Origin: Drouetiella hepatica Uher 2000/2452
GTDB taxonomy: Bacteria; Cyanobacteriota; Cyanobacteriia; Elainellales; Elainellaceae
Assembly (NCBI GenBank): GCA_019359505.1
Contig: JAHHHD010000017.1
Location: 1-64,000 of the forward strand
Length of the DNA: 64,000 nt
Direction of reading: 5' to 3'
A model generated the notes under the pieces. The model worked only from the letters and a program-made list of their open reading frames with translations, had not been told where the DNA came from and ran no database searches. The position numbers and the translations under genes are program-made. Numbering within the stretch: the stretch's first letter is position 1; every line of letters begins with the position of its first letter. Of the stretch, positions 42,866 to 52,903 are shown one piece after another.

Positions 42866-43543
42866 ATGCTGCTGCTGCAATTTAGCACGTCTCACTATTG
42901 CCGAAAAGCCCGATTGGCATTGGGTTACAAGCAGATTTCCTATCGAGTAGAGAACCTAACACCTGGACTTCATATCCTCAAGGTTAAGCCCTTGAGCGGG
43001 TTGACTACACTCCCCGTTTTATTGCCAGAGCAATCCGACCTGCCGCCTGTCATAGCAGACTCTACGCAAATCTTTCATTTCTTAGATAGCTACTGTCCTG
43101 CACCTAATTTGGCGATCGCCGATCCACAGCTCAATTCTGAGGTGTGGGCACTAGAAGACTGGCTAGACGAGAGCATTGGCATTGCTGCCCGGTTTGTTTA
43201 CTATGCGTTTCGGGCGGGTGAAGGCAAGGCGATCGATGCTTCTCTCTCTAATCAATTAATTATTCAAACAGTGCGCTGGCAATATGGCATCACGGCTGAA
43301 CGCGTGAAGCTAGCAGCTAGCCGATTGGAAGTTGCGCTGACGTTTTTGGCATTTCGCTGGCAGGAAGGGAAATATCTGGTGGGCGATCGACTCACGGCAG
43401 CAGATCTGGCGGCGGCGGCATTGCTGAGTCCGCTGGCGCTGATTCCTCTTTATCGCCAAAACTACCCTTGGCTATTCGATCGCATTGCTCAGATTCATCG
43501 GCTTTGCGGCGAACCGCTGCCCCCCGGACTGGAGGAAGGATGA
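42866..43543 (+). CDS. glutathione S-transferase family protein
   Basis: A 225-residue GST-like protein with an N-terminal thioredoxin-like domain (LLLQFSTSHYCRKARLALGYKQ, PVLLPEQSDLPPVIADSTQIFHFLD) and an all-helical C-terminal domain (YLVGDRLTAADLAAAALLSPL, where the GDRLTAADL is the conserved GST capping motif). The N-terminal SHYCRKARLAL suggests a Cys-type or beta-class relative. Substrate unknown. Its stop overlaps the start of the next gene (ATGA), implying an operon. Confidence 0.9.
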   Translation: MLLLQFSTSHYCRKARLALGYKQISYRVENLTPGLHILKVKPLSGLTTLPVLLPEQSDLPPVIADSTQIFHFLDSYCPAPNLAIADPQLNSEVWALEDWLDESIGIAARFVYYAFRAGEGKAIDASLSNQLIIQTVRWQYGITAERVKLAASRLEVALTFLAFRWQEGKYLVGDRLTAADLAAAALLSPLALIPLYRQNYPWLFDRIAQIHRLCGEPLPPGLEEG

Positions 43544-43851
43544 ACCTGAGACTCTATCTTTTCTTTTCGCTTTTCTGCCTGACAAACGGCATTTTCGTGG
43601 CGCTCCCAGCTCATGCTCTGCCACCCCCCGAAGATACGCCAGAAGAGATTTTGCGCACAGAGGTGATTACAGAAGCGCGATCGCCCCTTGACGGCACTCC
43701 CATGACGGCAGCGGAATATGCTGAGCTAGAGGCGCAGATTCAGGATGCTTCACAACATCCCCCTGCGGTAGCGCAAAAGTATCGAGATTTGGTCACTTTG
43801 CTCCGGCTAAGACGGGCGATCCGCAGCGTTTTCCCTTTCCTTCTGCGCTGA
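43540..43851 (+). CDS. small exported protein
   Basis: 103 residues from ATG 43540, chosen because GGAGGAAGG lies immediately upstream and the signal peptide MNLRLYLFFSLFCLTNGIF then VALPAHA is complete, with likely cleavage after AHA. The mature part is Pro-rich at first (LPPPEDTPEEILRTEVI) and then helical with Ala/Glu/Arg. An upstream frame start at 43468 would be out of step with the ribosome site. Coupled to the GST gene by ATGA overlap. I recognise no family. Location probably thylakoid lumen or periplasm. Confidence 0.8.
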   Translation: MNLRLYLFFSLFCLTNGIFVALPAHALPPPEDTPEEILRTEVITEARSPLDGTPMTAAEYAELEAQIQDASQHPPAVAQKYRDLVTLLRLRRAIRSVFPFLLR

Positions 43852-43912
43852 GTTCACGCTTTATTACCTGATGCGTAGCTCAAGCCCATCGCGTCTTTAA
43901 TTCGCTTGAAAG

Positions 43913-44005
43913 ATAGCAACCGCCAAGGCGGTTGGGACGGGGACATTTAGGGTGGGGCGCGACGCGCCCCACCCTAAATGTCCTAAGCAAATTGACGATA
44001 GCCAT
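43913..44005 (+). mobile_element. MITE-like palindromic element, family A, copy 3
   Basis: ATAGCAACCGCC ... GACGATAGCCAT at the ends and ACATTTAGGGTGGGGCGC with a GAC loop in the centre, near-identical in sequence and length to copy 1. It is located between the small exported protein gene and pyrG. Confidence 0.82.
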
Positions 44006-44106
44006 ACAGCTTTCTCTCAAAACACAGCTTATTTTTTGAAACATAGCCATCAAACGGTAGCAACAATAAAACCCATGTCAAAATGAATGGTACCCGTAGG
44101 CTCTAA

Positions 44107-45765
<1,659 letters not shown>

Positions 45766-46016
45766 AAATTCACTCATTAAGAATGAGCTTTGTTGAGGCG
45801 CTCAAGAGTTGACAAACTGGGGGTCTACAAATTGGGTTCTGGAGTTGAGCAATACCCAACACATCCCAGTCCTATTGAGGTCTGGTGAATGGAGATGGGA
45901 TAGCTCAAGTGACACCCTACGGCTTGGATTTAAAGCGTTACTCTATGCAGTGAAGGATACAGTGGAGGTGAAATTCTAGGTTATGTGCAAAGCCGGAGCA
46001 ATTGCTGAAGTGAGCT

Positions 46017-46961
46017 TCATCCCTGTGCAGATAGCCATGCTTCTAAATCAGCCAAACTCGCAAAATCCAGCAGCGCCTCACCCAACGCTTCCAATGGAGC
46101 GATCGGTAAGGCATTGAGCTGAGCTTGAACGAGTTCAGGCAACTCTCCTACCTTTCGGGTAAGCTGGCGCAGAACAAGCGATCTTTCTCGTTGTAGCCCC
46201 TGCTCAATGCCCTGCTCAATGCCCTGCTCAATGCCCTGCTCAATGCCTTGCTCCATCCAGCTTGTAACAATTTGCATCACGCCCTCCCGCTCCATTTCCT
46301 CCAGTTTACCAATCTCCTCCTGAAACACCTGCGTCTCCTGCCCATTGAGGCGAAGATAGGTGTCTACGAACCCAGAAATCAGTCGAGTTCTTGCAGGGTC
46401 AAGCTGAAGCGTTGCCAACAGCCGCAAACATTCTGCTTTGACTCTAGGGCGATCGCCCTCCTCAATCTGCATTTTTGCCATCAGCGCTGCTGCGATCGGA
46501 TTACGCTGCGTCAGATAATCTCGCCAGTGGAGTCGATTAAGCTGAATCGGGAAGAAGTTAAACTCTACTACCTTGAGGTCATCAAACTCCATAGTGTACT
46601 GATGCGCTTCCTCTCGATAGGGTTCATCAAAGGAAAAGACCACGATTGGATAAATGCGTTGCAAATACTTCTGGTGCAGCCGTGAAAAATAGAAAAACAT
46701 CCGACGGCTGAAATCAGATTCAGTTGAAGATTGATTCTCGATATGAACTAGAAAACCCGTTTCTTGACCCGCTAGCCGCACCTGTGCCAACAGATCGATA
46801 ATTTTAGTTTCTCCTGTGGTTAAGTCAGCAAAGTATTCCTGTGGCAAAAACCCAACCGAATCTTGCTCAATTAGCTTAGAAACTTGTGGCAGAAAAAGCT
46901 CCAGAAACTCAACAAAAAACGTGGAGAGTAGTTCTTTAAACAATCGATCGTGATCAATCAT
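46017..46961 (-). CDS. Rpn-family putative nuclease/transposase-like (DUF4351)
   Basis: A 314-residue protein of the Rpn (recombination-promoting nuclease)/PD-(D/E)xK family common in cyanobacteria. Residues about 1-120 (HDRLFKELLSTFFVEFLELFLPQV...EYFADLTTGETKIIDLLAQVRLAGQETGFLVHIENQSSTE) hold the D and E-x-Q (HIENQ) catalytic elements. The C-terminal portion holds a DUF4351-type helix (VLRQLTRKVGELPELVQAQLNALPIAPLEALGEALLDFASLADLEAWL). Between them is EQGI repeated four times, from a 12-bp tandem DNA repeat (about 46201-46256). Function of these genes in cyanobacteria is unproven; Rpn proteins of E. coli raise recombination. Confidence 0.86.
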   Translation of the reverse strand: MIDHDRLFKELLSTFFVEFLELFLPQVSKLIEQDSVGFLPQEYFADLTTGETKIIDLLAQVRLAGQETGFLVHIENQSSTESDFSRRMFFYFSRLHQKYLQRIYPIVVFSFDEPYREEAHQYTMEFDDLKVVEFNFFPIQLNRLHWRDYLTQRNPIAAALMAKMQIEEGDRPRVKAECLRLLATLQLDPARTRLISGFVDTYLRLNGQETQVFQEEIGKLEEMEREGVMQIVTSWMEQGIEQGIEQGIEQGIEQGLQRERSLVLRQLTRKVGELPELVQAQLNALPIAPLEALGEALLDFASLADLEAWLSAQG

Positions 46962-47076
46962 CCTATTACGATATACCGATGTCGCGGGCGGTTGCCCGTA
47001 GTGTCGATCATGCGTTCTTTGGCTCTAGATTTTGTGCGTTGCTCTAGCCCGTGAGGTTGAGTTCGTAGCGTCTCTG

Positions 47077-48201
47077 CTAGAAGTGTGGACTCTTGTAAAA
47101 CGGTCGCTTTACTACCGTTGCTGAATATGGCTTGCCACGAATTTCAACTTCTAAAATCTGCCCCAACTTACTCAATGCCGTCGTCACGTAGGCTAGAGCA
47201 ACTGGATATCCTAGGGTCTGGGACAGCGTGCCGCTCGTGACAATTCCCACCTTCTCGCCGTTGTGTAGCACAGGGTAATCGTGTCGGGCAATGTTGCGTC
47301 CTGCCATTTGTAGCCCCACCAGACGGCGATCGACTCCCGTTTGCTTCTGTTGTTCTAGGCGCGATCGCCCGATAAAGTCGCCTTTGCGATCAAGATGCAC
47401 TAACCAACTCAGTCCAGCTTCCAAGGGAGTAGTGGAATCGTTGATATCCTGTCCGTAGAGCGCCATAGCCGCCTCTAGCCGCAGGGTGTCTCGCGCCCCC
47501 AGGCCACAAGGCACCACGCCAGATTGCAGGAGCGATCGCCAGAGGGATTCTGCCACATCTGGATCAACCATGACCTCAAAGCCATCTTCGCCTGTATATC
47601 CAGTGCGCGCCAAAAATCCGGGCTTGCCTAGCACCGTGCCCTCCAGATGTCCAAATCGTTTGATGGCGAACAGATCCTCCTGAACAAAGGCTTGGAGGGA
47701 CTGTACCGCCGTTGCCCCTTGGACGGCAATCAGAGCTTTGTTGAGGGAGAGATCTTGAAATTCCACTCGTGACATATCGAGATGAGAGAGTAGCCAGTCT
47801 TTATCTTTATCGGTAGTTGCCGCATTGACAATTGTGGTAATTTTCTGTTCTCCTTTTACCTCACCCTGAAAGTAGATAATCAGGTCATCTACGATTCCTG
47901 CCGCAGGATTAAGCAGTACCGTGTACTGCGCTTCTCCGGGCTGCAAAGGGCTAAGATCTGAGGGCACTAACTTCTGGAGCTGATCGATTAAATTTGCACC
48001 GCTTAAGACAAATTTTCCCATATGGGAAATGTCAAACATGCCTGTCTGCTGGCGTACCGCGTGATGTTCTTGGCTGATGCCGCTATACTGCACAGGCATC
48101 TCCCAACCAGAGAAAGGAACCATCCGGGCATTAAGTTCTAGATGTAAAGGATAGAGCGGTGTGCGAGACAGGGTTTCTTCAGCAAGATTAGAATCTGTCA
48201 T
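47077..48201 (-). CDS. gcvT: aminomethyltransferase (glycine cleavage T protein)
   Basis: A 374-residue GcvT, which transfers the methylene group from the H-protein-bound aminomethyl to tetrahydrofolate, part of glycine cleavage in photorespiration. Blocks such as HLELNARMVPFSGWEMPVQYSGISQEHHAVRQQTGMFDISHMGKF, ARTGYTGEDGFEVMV and GLGARDTLRLEAAMALYGQDI plus VTSGTLSQTLGYPVALAYV are all family hallmarks. gcvH and gcvP are not in the window. Start ATG at 48201. Confidence 0.98.
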   Translation of the reverse strand: MTDSNLAEETLSRTPLYPLHLELNARMVPFSGWEMPVQYSGISQEHHAVRQQTGMFDISHMGKFVLSGANLIDQLQKLVPSDLSPLQPGEAQYTVLLNPAAGIVDDLIIYFQGEVKGEQKITTIVNAATTDKDKDWLLSHLDMSRVEFQDLSLNKALIAVQGATAVQSLQAFVQEDLFAIKRFGHLEGTVLGKPGFLARTGYTGEDGFEVMVDPDVAESLWRSLLQSGVVPCGLGARDTLRLEAAMALYGQDINDSTTPLEAGLSWLVHLDRKGDFIGRSRLEQQKQTGVDRRLVGLQMAGRNIARHDYPVLHNGEKVGIVTSGTLSQTLGYPVALAYVTTALSKLGQILEVEIRGKPYSATVVKRPFYKSPHF

Positions 48202-48264
48202 TTTGGTGCGTATTTCCTTGTTTAGTGCTGCCTAATATGGCTTGTCTATAGCTATTTTGATAAC

Positions 48265-48909
48265 TCACACACCTGTTGGTGCCACAGTTATAACATTGCC
48301 AACCATCGTCACTGTATCACCTGCAACTATAATTCCATCCCCATCATGGCAGCCATATAGAACTCGTTTCTGCTGATCGGCATAGGACTGCATACGTGCA
48401 GAGTCCTCTGGTGTATCTTGCACATGGGGTGCGAATGCAAAATCCACTAGATTCAATCCCTGATCCGTGGTCAGCAATGGGTATGGTGCATCGCCGCACA
48501 GCTGAGCCGAGGATATCTTAGGTGTCATAATAATTGCCCCAGCACTCGTGCCAATTAGCACACCTTGATGATTAGCATAATGTCGGAGGCGCTCCTGCAA
48601 GCCTCGCTGCTGAAGCCAATACAAGAAGTAATAGGTATTACCACCCGACAAATGAATCGCATCACAAGCAAACAACGGTTCAAGAAGGTCAGGGTCATAT
48701 GCCACATCAAGTTCAACATACAGCACGAGTTGGAGGTCGTATTGCTGGTAGTACTTTTGTTTTAAAGTGAAGTAATGACGGTTTGGATCACTTGACGAGG
48801 AAATATAGCCAATCCGCGCTGCGGTTGTACCTAATAGTTGAATCAAGTAGTGATCCACTTGCTTATTTGCTGCAATGACCTGATCGCTATAGAGCACCAA
48901 CCGCCGCAT
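48265..48909 (-). CDS. peptidase S51-like (dipeptidase E family) protein
   Basis: A 214-residue protein of the S51/dipeptidase E fold. The nucleophile elbow is GVLIGTSAGAIIM (Ser at about residue 122) and AIHLSGGNTYYFLYWLQQRGL is the characteristic preceding block. Family members cleave alpha-aspartyl dipeptides; cyanophycinase is a larger relative, which matters because cyanobacteria store cyanophycin, but this protein is shorter and the carboxypeptidase-type LSGGNTY supports the dipeptidase branch. Start ATG at 48909. A MITE-like element follows upstream. Confidence 0.85.
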   Translation of the reverse strand: MRRLVLYSDQVIAANKQVDHYLIQLLGTTAARIGYISSSSDPNRHYFTLKQKYYQQYDLQLVLYVELDVAYDPDLLEPLFACDAIHLSGGNTYYFLYWLQQRGLQERLRHYANHQGVLIGTSAGAIIMTPKISSAQLCGDAPYPLLTTDQGLNLVDFAFAPHVQDTPEDSARMQSYADQQKRVLYGCHDGDGIIVAGDTVTMVGNVITVAPTGV

Positions 48910-48929
48910 AAACCGTCATCTCACCCACA

Positions 48930-49031
48930 TATAGCGCTACGCGCTTAGATCCAATGAGTTATTTTTTGAGAGCTGCGCTCCGCGCAGCTCTCAAAAAATA
49001 ACTCGTCCTAACTCAATTACGTAGGGCTATA
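48930..49031 (-). mobile_element. MITE-like palindromic element, family B, copy 1
   Basis: A 102-bp element with ends TATAGCGCTACGCG and (reverse) TATAGCCCTACGTA, and a 23-bp perfect palindrome GAGTTATTTTTTGAGAGCTG-type core with a TCC loop (48956-49004). Nearly identical copies in the opposite orientation lie at 55310-55402 and 57553-57653. Confidence 0.85.
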
Positions 49032-49078
49032 CAACACATTAACTTTTGCTTAGGACACTTGCGCAATGGATCGCCCTT

Positions 49079-50083
49079 CTACTTTCGATTGCACGGATGC
49101 CCATCGTCTGATCGATCGCCCGCCGCAATAAGTTCAGTCTTCGTCAGTTTAGCTTCAGTCAGTTTAGCTTCAGTTGGTTTAATGGCTGCACTGACCAACA
49201 GCCGCCATCCTTCTCCTTGCCAGGGAAGTGCCTGAATTGCTTTGCATCCGTACAGGAATGCTGTCTGTCTCTGACCGCTATTAAATGCCCACCAGCCATA
49301 CCGCAGCATAAACTTGTAGCGCGAAGGACGATCGCATCCAGGTCGCCAAGACTCCGTTGCTTCAAAAGTTCCCTTAATTCCTCTTCGTCGCCAAGCCTGA
49401 CTGCAAACTTCACGAGCCTTTTGACGTTGAAGCGCTCCCTGCTTTTCGCTCACCGAATTAGCATGGAGCCGATATTTCAGCACCATTTCCTTCAAATTTG
49501 CCAGCTTTCCTATCTCACCCAACCTCAACCACAAGTCTAAGTCTTCGCAAGGAGCAAGGGTCGCATCATAGGCGCCCACCTGTAGCACTGCCGATCGCCG
49601 CATCATGGCGCAAGGATGGTTAATAGGCGTGTGCCCTGCCAGCGCCAGCTTTTGAATTTCCTCATTTTGCTCTGGCATCGCTAGACAAGTAAGCCAGCGA
49701 CCTTTTTCGTCGATCATGCCATGGGTTCCCCCTAGGCAAACTAGGTCTGGATCTTGCCGTAGCCGCGCCACCTGAAGACAAAAGCGATCGCGCATGGCAA
49801 TGTCATCTGCGTCCATTCGCGCTAAAAACTCGCCTCTAGCCAGCTTCACCATTTCGTTCAAGGCTGCCACATATCCAGTTTTCTCACGACTAATGAGTTG
49901 AATCCGGGCATCCTGTGCCGCATAGCGCTGAAGAATAGCAAGCGATCGATCGCTAGAGCCATCGTCTACGATCAGAAACTCAAAGTCATCAAAGGTTTGG
50001 TTGAGAATACTCTCAACCGCTTCCGCCACAAAGCGTTCGGCGTTATGGACAGGCATGAGAACGGAAAGGGTAGGAACACTCAT
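49079..50083 (-). CDS. GT2-family glycosyltransferase, third of three paralogs
   Basis: A 334-residue GT2 enzyme: LSVLMPVHNAERFVAEAVESIL, FEFLIVDDGSSDRSL, ARMDADDIAMRDRF (DXD metal site) and PCEDLDLWLRLGEIG are classical. The last gene of the polysaccharide operon, after a 54-bp gap. It ends in a short repeat TEAKLTEAKLTKTEL, encoded by tandem DNA repeats at about 49138-49180, followed by a charged tail. The target sugar cannot be read. Substantial identity to the two genes upstream (same motifs in the same order) shows recent duplication. Confidence 0.9.
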   Translation of the reverse strand: MSVPTLSVLMPVHNAERFVAEAVESILNQTFDDFEFLIVDDGSSDRSLAILQRYAAQDARIQLISREKTGYVAALNEMVKLARGEFLARMDADDIAMRDRFCLQVARLRQDPDLVCLGGTHGMIDEKGRWLTCLAMPEQNEEIQKLALAGHTPINHPCAMMRRSAVLQVGAYDATLAPCEDLDLWLRLGEIGKLANLKEMVLKYRLHANSVSEKQGALQRQKAREVCSQAWRRRGIKGTFEATESWRPGCDRPSRYKFMLRYGWWAFNSGQRQTAFLYGCKAIQALPWQGEGWRLLVSAAIKPTEAKLTEAKLTKTELIAAGDRSDDGHPCNRK

Positions 50084-50137
50084 GATGCAAATCGGGCGAA
50101 TACGGATCGGGTCAGATGCAGATTGATTAGAACTAAA

Positions 50138-51058
50138 CTAGGGAACAGGTTTGGTTAGGGCACAGACAAGCAATTTCCAGCTTTCGGGAGTGGTAGGCTG
50201 CAAGGCGATCGCCCTCAGCGCCGAACTTGCTGCCGTGCCGCGCCAGCCGTTGTTAAACGCCCACCAGCCATAGCGATGGAAAAAAGATTGCCGAGAGGGG
50301 CGATCGCGTCCTGGGCGATACCAGGGCATTTCTGCTGAAAACTGCCCCACAACGCCGCGCCGTTGCCATGCCCGACGGCAGGCTTCTTGCGCCATCTGAT
50401 GCTGAAACTCACTGCGTTTGGCGCTAACCGACTGCATATGAAAGCGATATTTCAGCACGGACTGCTTCAAATTTGCCAATTTTCCGATCTCCCCTAGCCG
50501 CAGCAGCATATCCAGATCTTCGACCGTCACCATTGCCGCATCGTAACCGCCGATCGCCTCAAGCGTCCAACGGCGGATCATGGCGCAAGGATGATTAACA
50601 ATAGTGCGTCCAGACAGAATTGCCTGCTGAATTTCGCTGTTACCTTCCGGCATTTCCAGATGTAGCACCGTGCGACCTTTGGCATCGATCAACGCATAGG
50701 CTCCGCCTACACACACATGGTCAGGATGCTGTTGTAGAAAAGCAATCTGCGCGGCAAAGCGATCGCTTATGGCAATATCATCAGCATCCATCCGCGCCAA
50801 AAACTCGCCTCTAGCCAGCTCCAGCATTTGATTCAAGGTGGCAATGAGTCCTCGGTTTTCCCGGCTAATCAGCCGAATCCGATCGTCCTGCGCCGCGTAA
50901 TGCCGCAAAATCTGGGGCGATCGATCCGTAGAGCCATCGTCAATAATCAGAAACTCAAAGTCCGTGAATGTTTGCATTAGAATGCTCTCGATCGCCTCAG
51001 TCAGGTAGCGATCGCCGTTGTAGACGGGCATCAGGACAGATATCGCGGGGGGCTTCAT
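50138..51058 (-). CDS. GT2-family glycosyltransferase, second of three paralogs
   Basis: A 306-residue GT2 protein with ISVLMPVYNGDRYLTEAIESIL, FEFLIIDDGSTDRSPQIL, ARMDADDIAISDRF and TVEDLDMLLRLGEIG. It overlaps the upstream paralog by 4 bp (ATGA), so translation is coupled. A C-terminal basic region (WRRR, WYRPGRDRPSRQSFFHRYGWWAFNNG) is shared with the other two and probably binds acceptor or membrane. No transmembrane segments. Confidence 0.9.
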   Translation of the reverse strand: MKPPAISVLMPVYNGDRYLTEAIESILMQTFTDFEFLIIDDGSTDRSPQILRHYAAQDDRIRLISRENRGLIATLNQMLELARGEFLARMDADDIAISDRFAAQIAFLQQHPDHVCVGGAYALIDAKGRTVLHLEMPEGNSEIQQAILSGRTIVNHPCAMIRRWTLEAIGGYDAAMVTVEDLDMLLRLGEIGKLANLKQSVLKYRFHMQSVSAKRSEFQHQMAQEACRRAWQRRGVVGQFSAEMPWYRPGRDRPSRQSFFHRYGWWAFNNGWRGTAASSALRAIALQPTTPESWKLLVCALTKPVP

Positions 51059-51984
51059 GACGTTGACTGGAGCCGAGTGGGCAGAGGCTTAATCAGGGCA
51101 CAGGCGAGAAGCTTCCAGGCATCAGGCAGCAGCGGCTGAAGGGCGATCGCTCGGAGACTGCAAAGCCGCGCCACGTCCCGCAATCCCTGATTGAAACCCA
51201 GCCAGCCGCACCGCAGCCAAAAGTCTGCCTGGTGCAGATGATCGGCAGGTTTGCGAATAAACTCTCCCTGAATGCCGCGCCGCTGCCATGCCCGCTGACA
51301 GGCTCGGAGCGCGTCATCCGTTTGACGCTGCTGCTGAGCATTGGTGATCGATCGCGGATGCAGCCGATAGTGCAGCAGCACCTCTGGCAAATTCGCCAGC
51401 TTGCCCAGTTCTCCCAACCGCAGCCACAAGTCCAGATCTACAGAGGCAATCATTGACTCGTCATAGCCCCCTGCTTGCAATAGCGCCTCCCGTCTCGCCA
51501 TCGTGCAGGGATGATGCAGCAGGGAAATGCCGCCCAGCAGCAACCGCTGAATTTCGTCATCCGATTCGGGCATCGGACAATGCCCCAGGTAGCGCCCTTG
51601 CGGATCGATCCAGTTGACGGCGCTTCCGACACAGACAACTCCTGCATGATCGCGCAAAAATTCTACCTGACGAGCAAAGCGATCGCCCATCGCCACATCA
51701 TCGCCATCCATGACGGCAACAAATTCTCCGGTTGCCATTGCCAGCAGCTCGTTACGGGTTTTGGCAATGCCGCGATTTTCTCGGCTGACTAGCTTAATTC
51801 GCTGATCCTGAGCGGCGTAGCGTTGGAGGATCTGCAGGGCGCGATCGCTAGAGCCATCATCAATAATCAGAAATTCAAAATCCGTGAAGCTCTGACTGAG
51901 AATACTGTCTAGACAGGCAGGAAGATAGCGATCGCCATTATACACTGCCAGAGCAACGCTTAAGGTCGGGGAAGTAGAGGTCAT
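51055..51984 (-). CDS. GT2-family glycosyltransferase, first of three paralogs
   Basis: A 309-residue GT2 protein with LSVALAVYNGDRYLPACLDSIL, FEFLIIDDGSSDRALQIL, AVMDGDDVAMGDRF (DxDD instead of DADD) and ASVDLDLWLRLGELG. It overlaps the methyltransferase gene upstream by 4 bp and the next glycosyltransferase by 4 bp. The MDGDD variant of the metal motif and divergent middle suggest a different donor or acceptor from the other two. Confidence 0.9.
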   Translation of the reverse strand: MTSTSPTLSVALAVYNGDRYLPACLDSILSQSFTDFEFLIIDDGSSDRALQILQRYAAQDQRIKLVSRENRGIAKTRNELLAMATGEFVAVMDGDDVAMGDRFARQVEFLRDHAGVVCVGSAVNWIDPQGRYLGHCPMPESDDEIQRLLLGGISLLHHPCTMARREALLQAGGYDESMIASVDLDLWLRLGELGKLANLPEVLLHYRLHPRSITNAQQQRQTDDALRACQRAWQRRGIQGEFIRKPADHLHQADFWLRCGWLGFNQGLRDVARLCSLRAIALQPLLPDAWKLLACALIKPLPTRLQSTS

Positions 51985-52901
51985 AGGCTCTTCCTCACCC
52001 GTAGAACAAAAGCGCCTTTTTCGTTGGCGATCCGCTGCACCTGAATACCGGGAAACTCTTGCTGCCAGCGGGTGACAATCGCCTGTTCATCAGCACGATC
52101 GCCATCGTCCAACACCACGATTGCGTCCTCGCTGAGGGCAGAAAACAGCATGGGCAGAGCCGGATAGCGAGACTGATGCTGCAAATCTCCGGGCGGGCCG
52201 TCAATAATCAGCAGATCGATCGGCTGCAAAATGCCCAGATGGGGCGCAATGTCGTACCATTGCCAGGTCTGATCGGCGATCGTCACAGGCACCAAAGGCG
52301 CATGAATCACTTTAGCGATGTTCTGAAGGCTATGACGGGCAACCTGATCTCTAGAAAGATCAGCAAACTGCGCTTCATGCTCCAAAGAGACAACGCTGCC
52401 CTCGCCAATTTGCTGCAAGCAGTAGGCAGCAATCAGCGTGGAAATGCCGCTGCTAGCCTCCACGACTAGCTTAGGCTTGTGCTCATGCACCAAAGAAATA
52501 ATTAAAGCACCCAAATCGGGAGAAATTGCCCACTCGCGCATGGAGGGCAGAGGGTGATTGAGCTTGAGCAGTGAAAAGATCGAAAATAAAGCCTCGGTTT
52601 GCCGATAGTCTTGTCTTCTCTGCGCAGAGTTTTGCTGGAATAGTTCTCTGACCAGATCTAGCGCCTGCTCATCTTGGCGATAAATCAGATTTTGAGTTCT
52701 GTAGTAGCTTTCGAGCTGAACGCCGATCGCCAGAATGAGCAGCGTCGCCAGCAGTACCGCCAGCACCCATTCAGCCTGGGGTAGCCCTAGACTGAGGACG
52801 ATCGTGATAGCGATAATCTGCAACCCGCCGCAGATCCATAGCGTTCTTAGCTCCTTTACCCATTTCTTTTGAGTTTTGCGGTTGACTGTTTCTAGTGACA
52901 T
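51981..52901 (-). CDS. membrane-anchored class I SAM-dependent methyltransferase
   Basis: A 306-residue protein. Two hydrophobic segments near the amino terminus (LWICGGLQIIAITIVLSLGL, WVLAVLLATLLILAIGVQL) anchor it. A Rossmann-like methyltransferase domain follows, with VVEASSGISTLIAAYCLQQIGEG, VSLEHEAQFAD, IDLLIIDGPPGDLQHQSRYPALP and VVLDDGDRADEQAIV; these match the Methyltransf_24-type class. It lies between wzt and the glycosyltransferases, so it likely modifies the sugar chain or its terminus, but the substrate is not proven. Confidence 0.85.
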   Translation of the reverse strand: MSLETVNRKTQKKWVKELRTLWICGGLQIIAITIVLSLGLPQAEWVLAVLLATLLILAIGVQLESYYRTQNLIYRQDEQALDLVRELFQQNSAQRRQDYRQTEALFSIFSLLKLNHPLPSMREWAISPDLGALIISLVHEHKPKLVVEASSGISTLIAAYCLQQIGEGSVVSLEHEAQFADLSRDQVARHSLQNIAKVIHAPLVPVTIADQTWQWYDIAPHLGILQPIDLLIIDGPPGDLQHQSRYPALPMLFSALSEDAIVVLDDGDRADEQAIVTRWQQEFPGIQVQRIANEKGAFVLRVRKSL

Positions 52902-52903
52902 GC

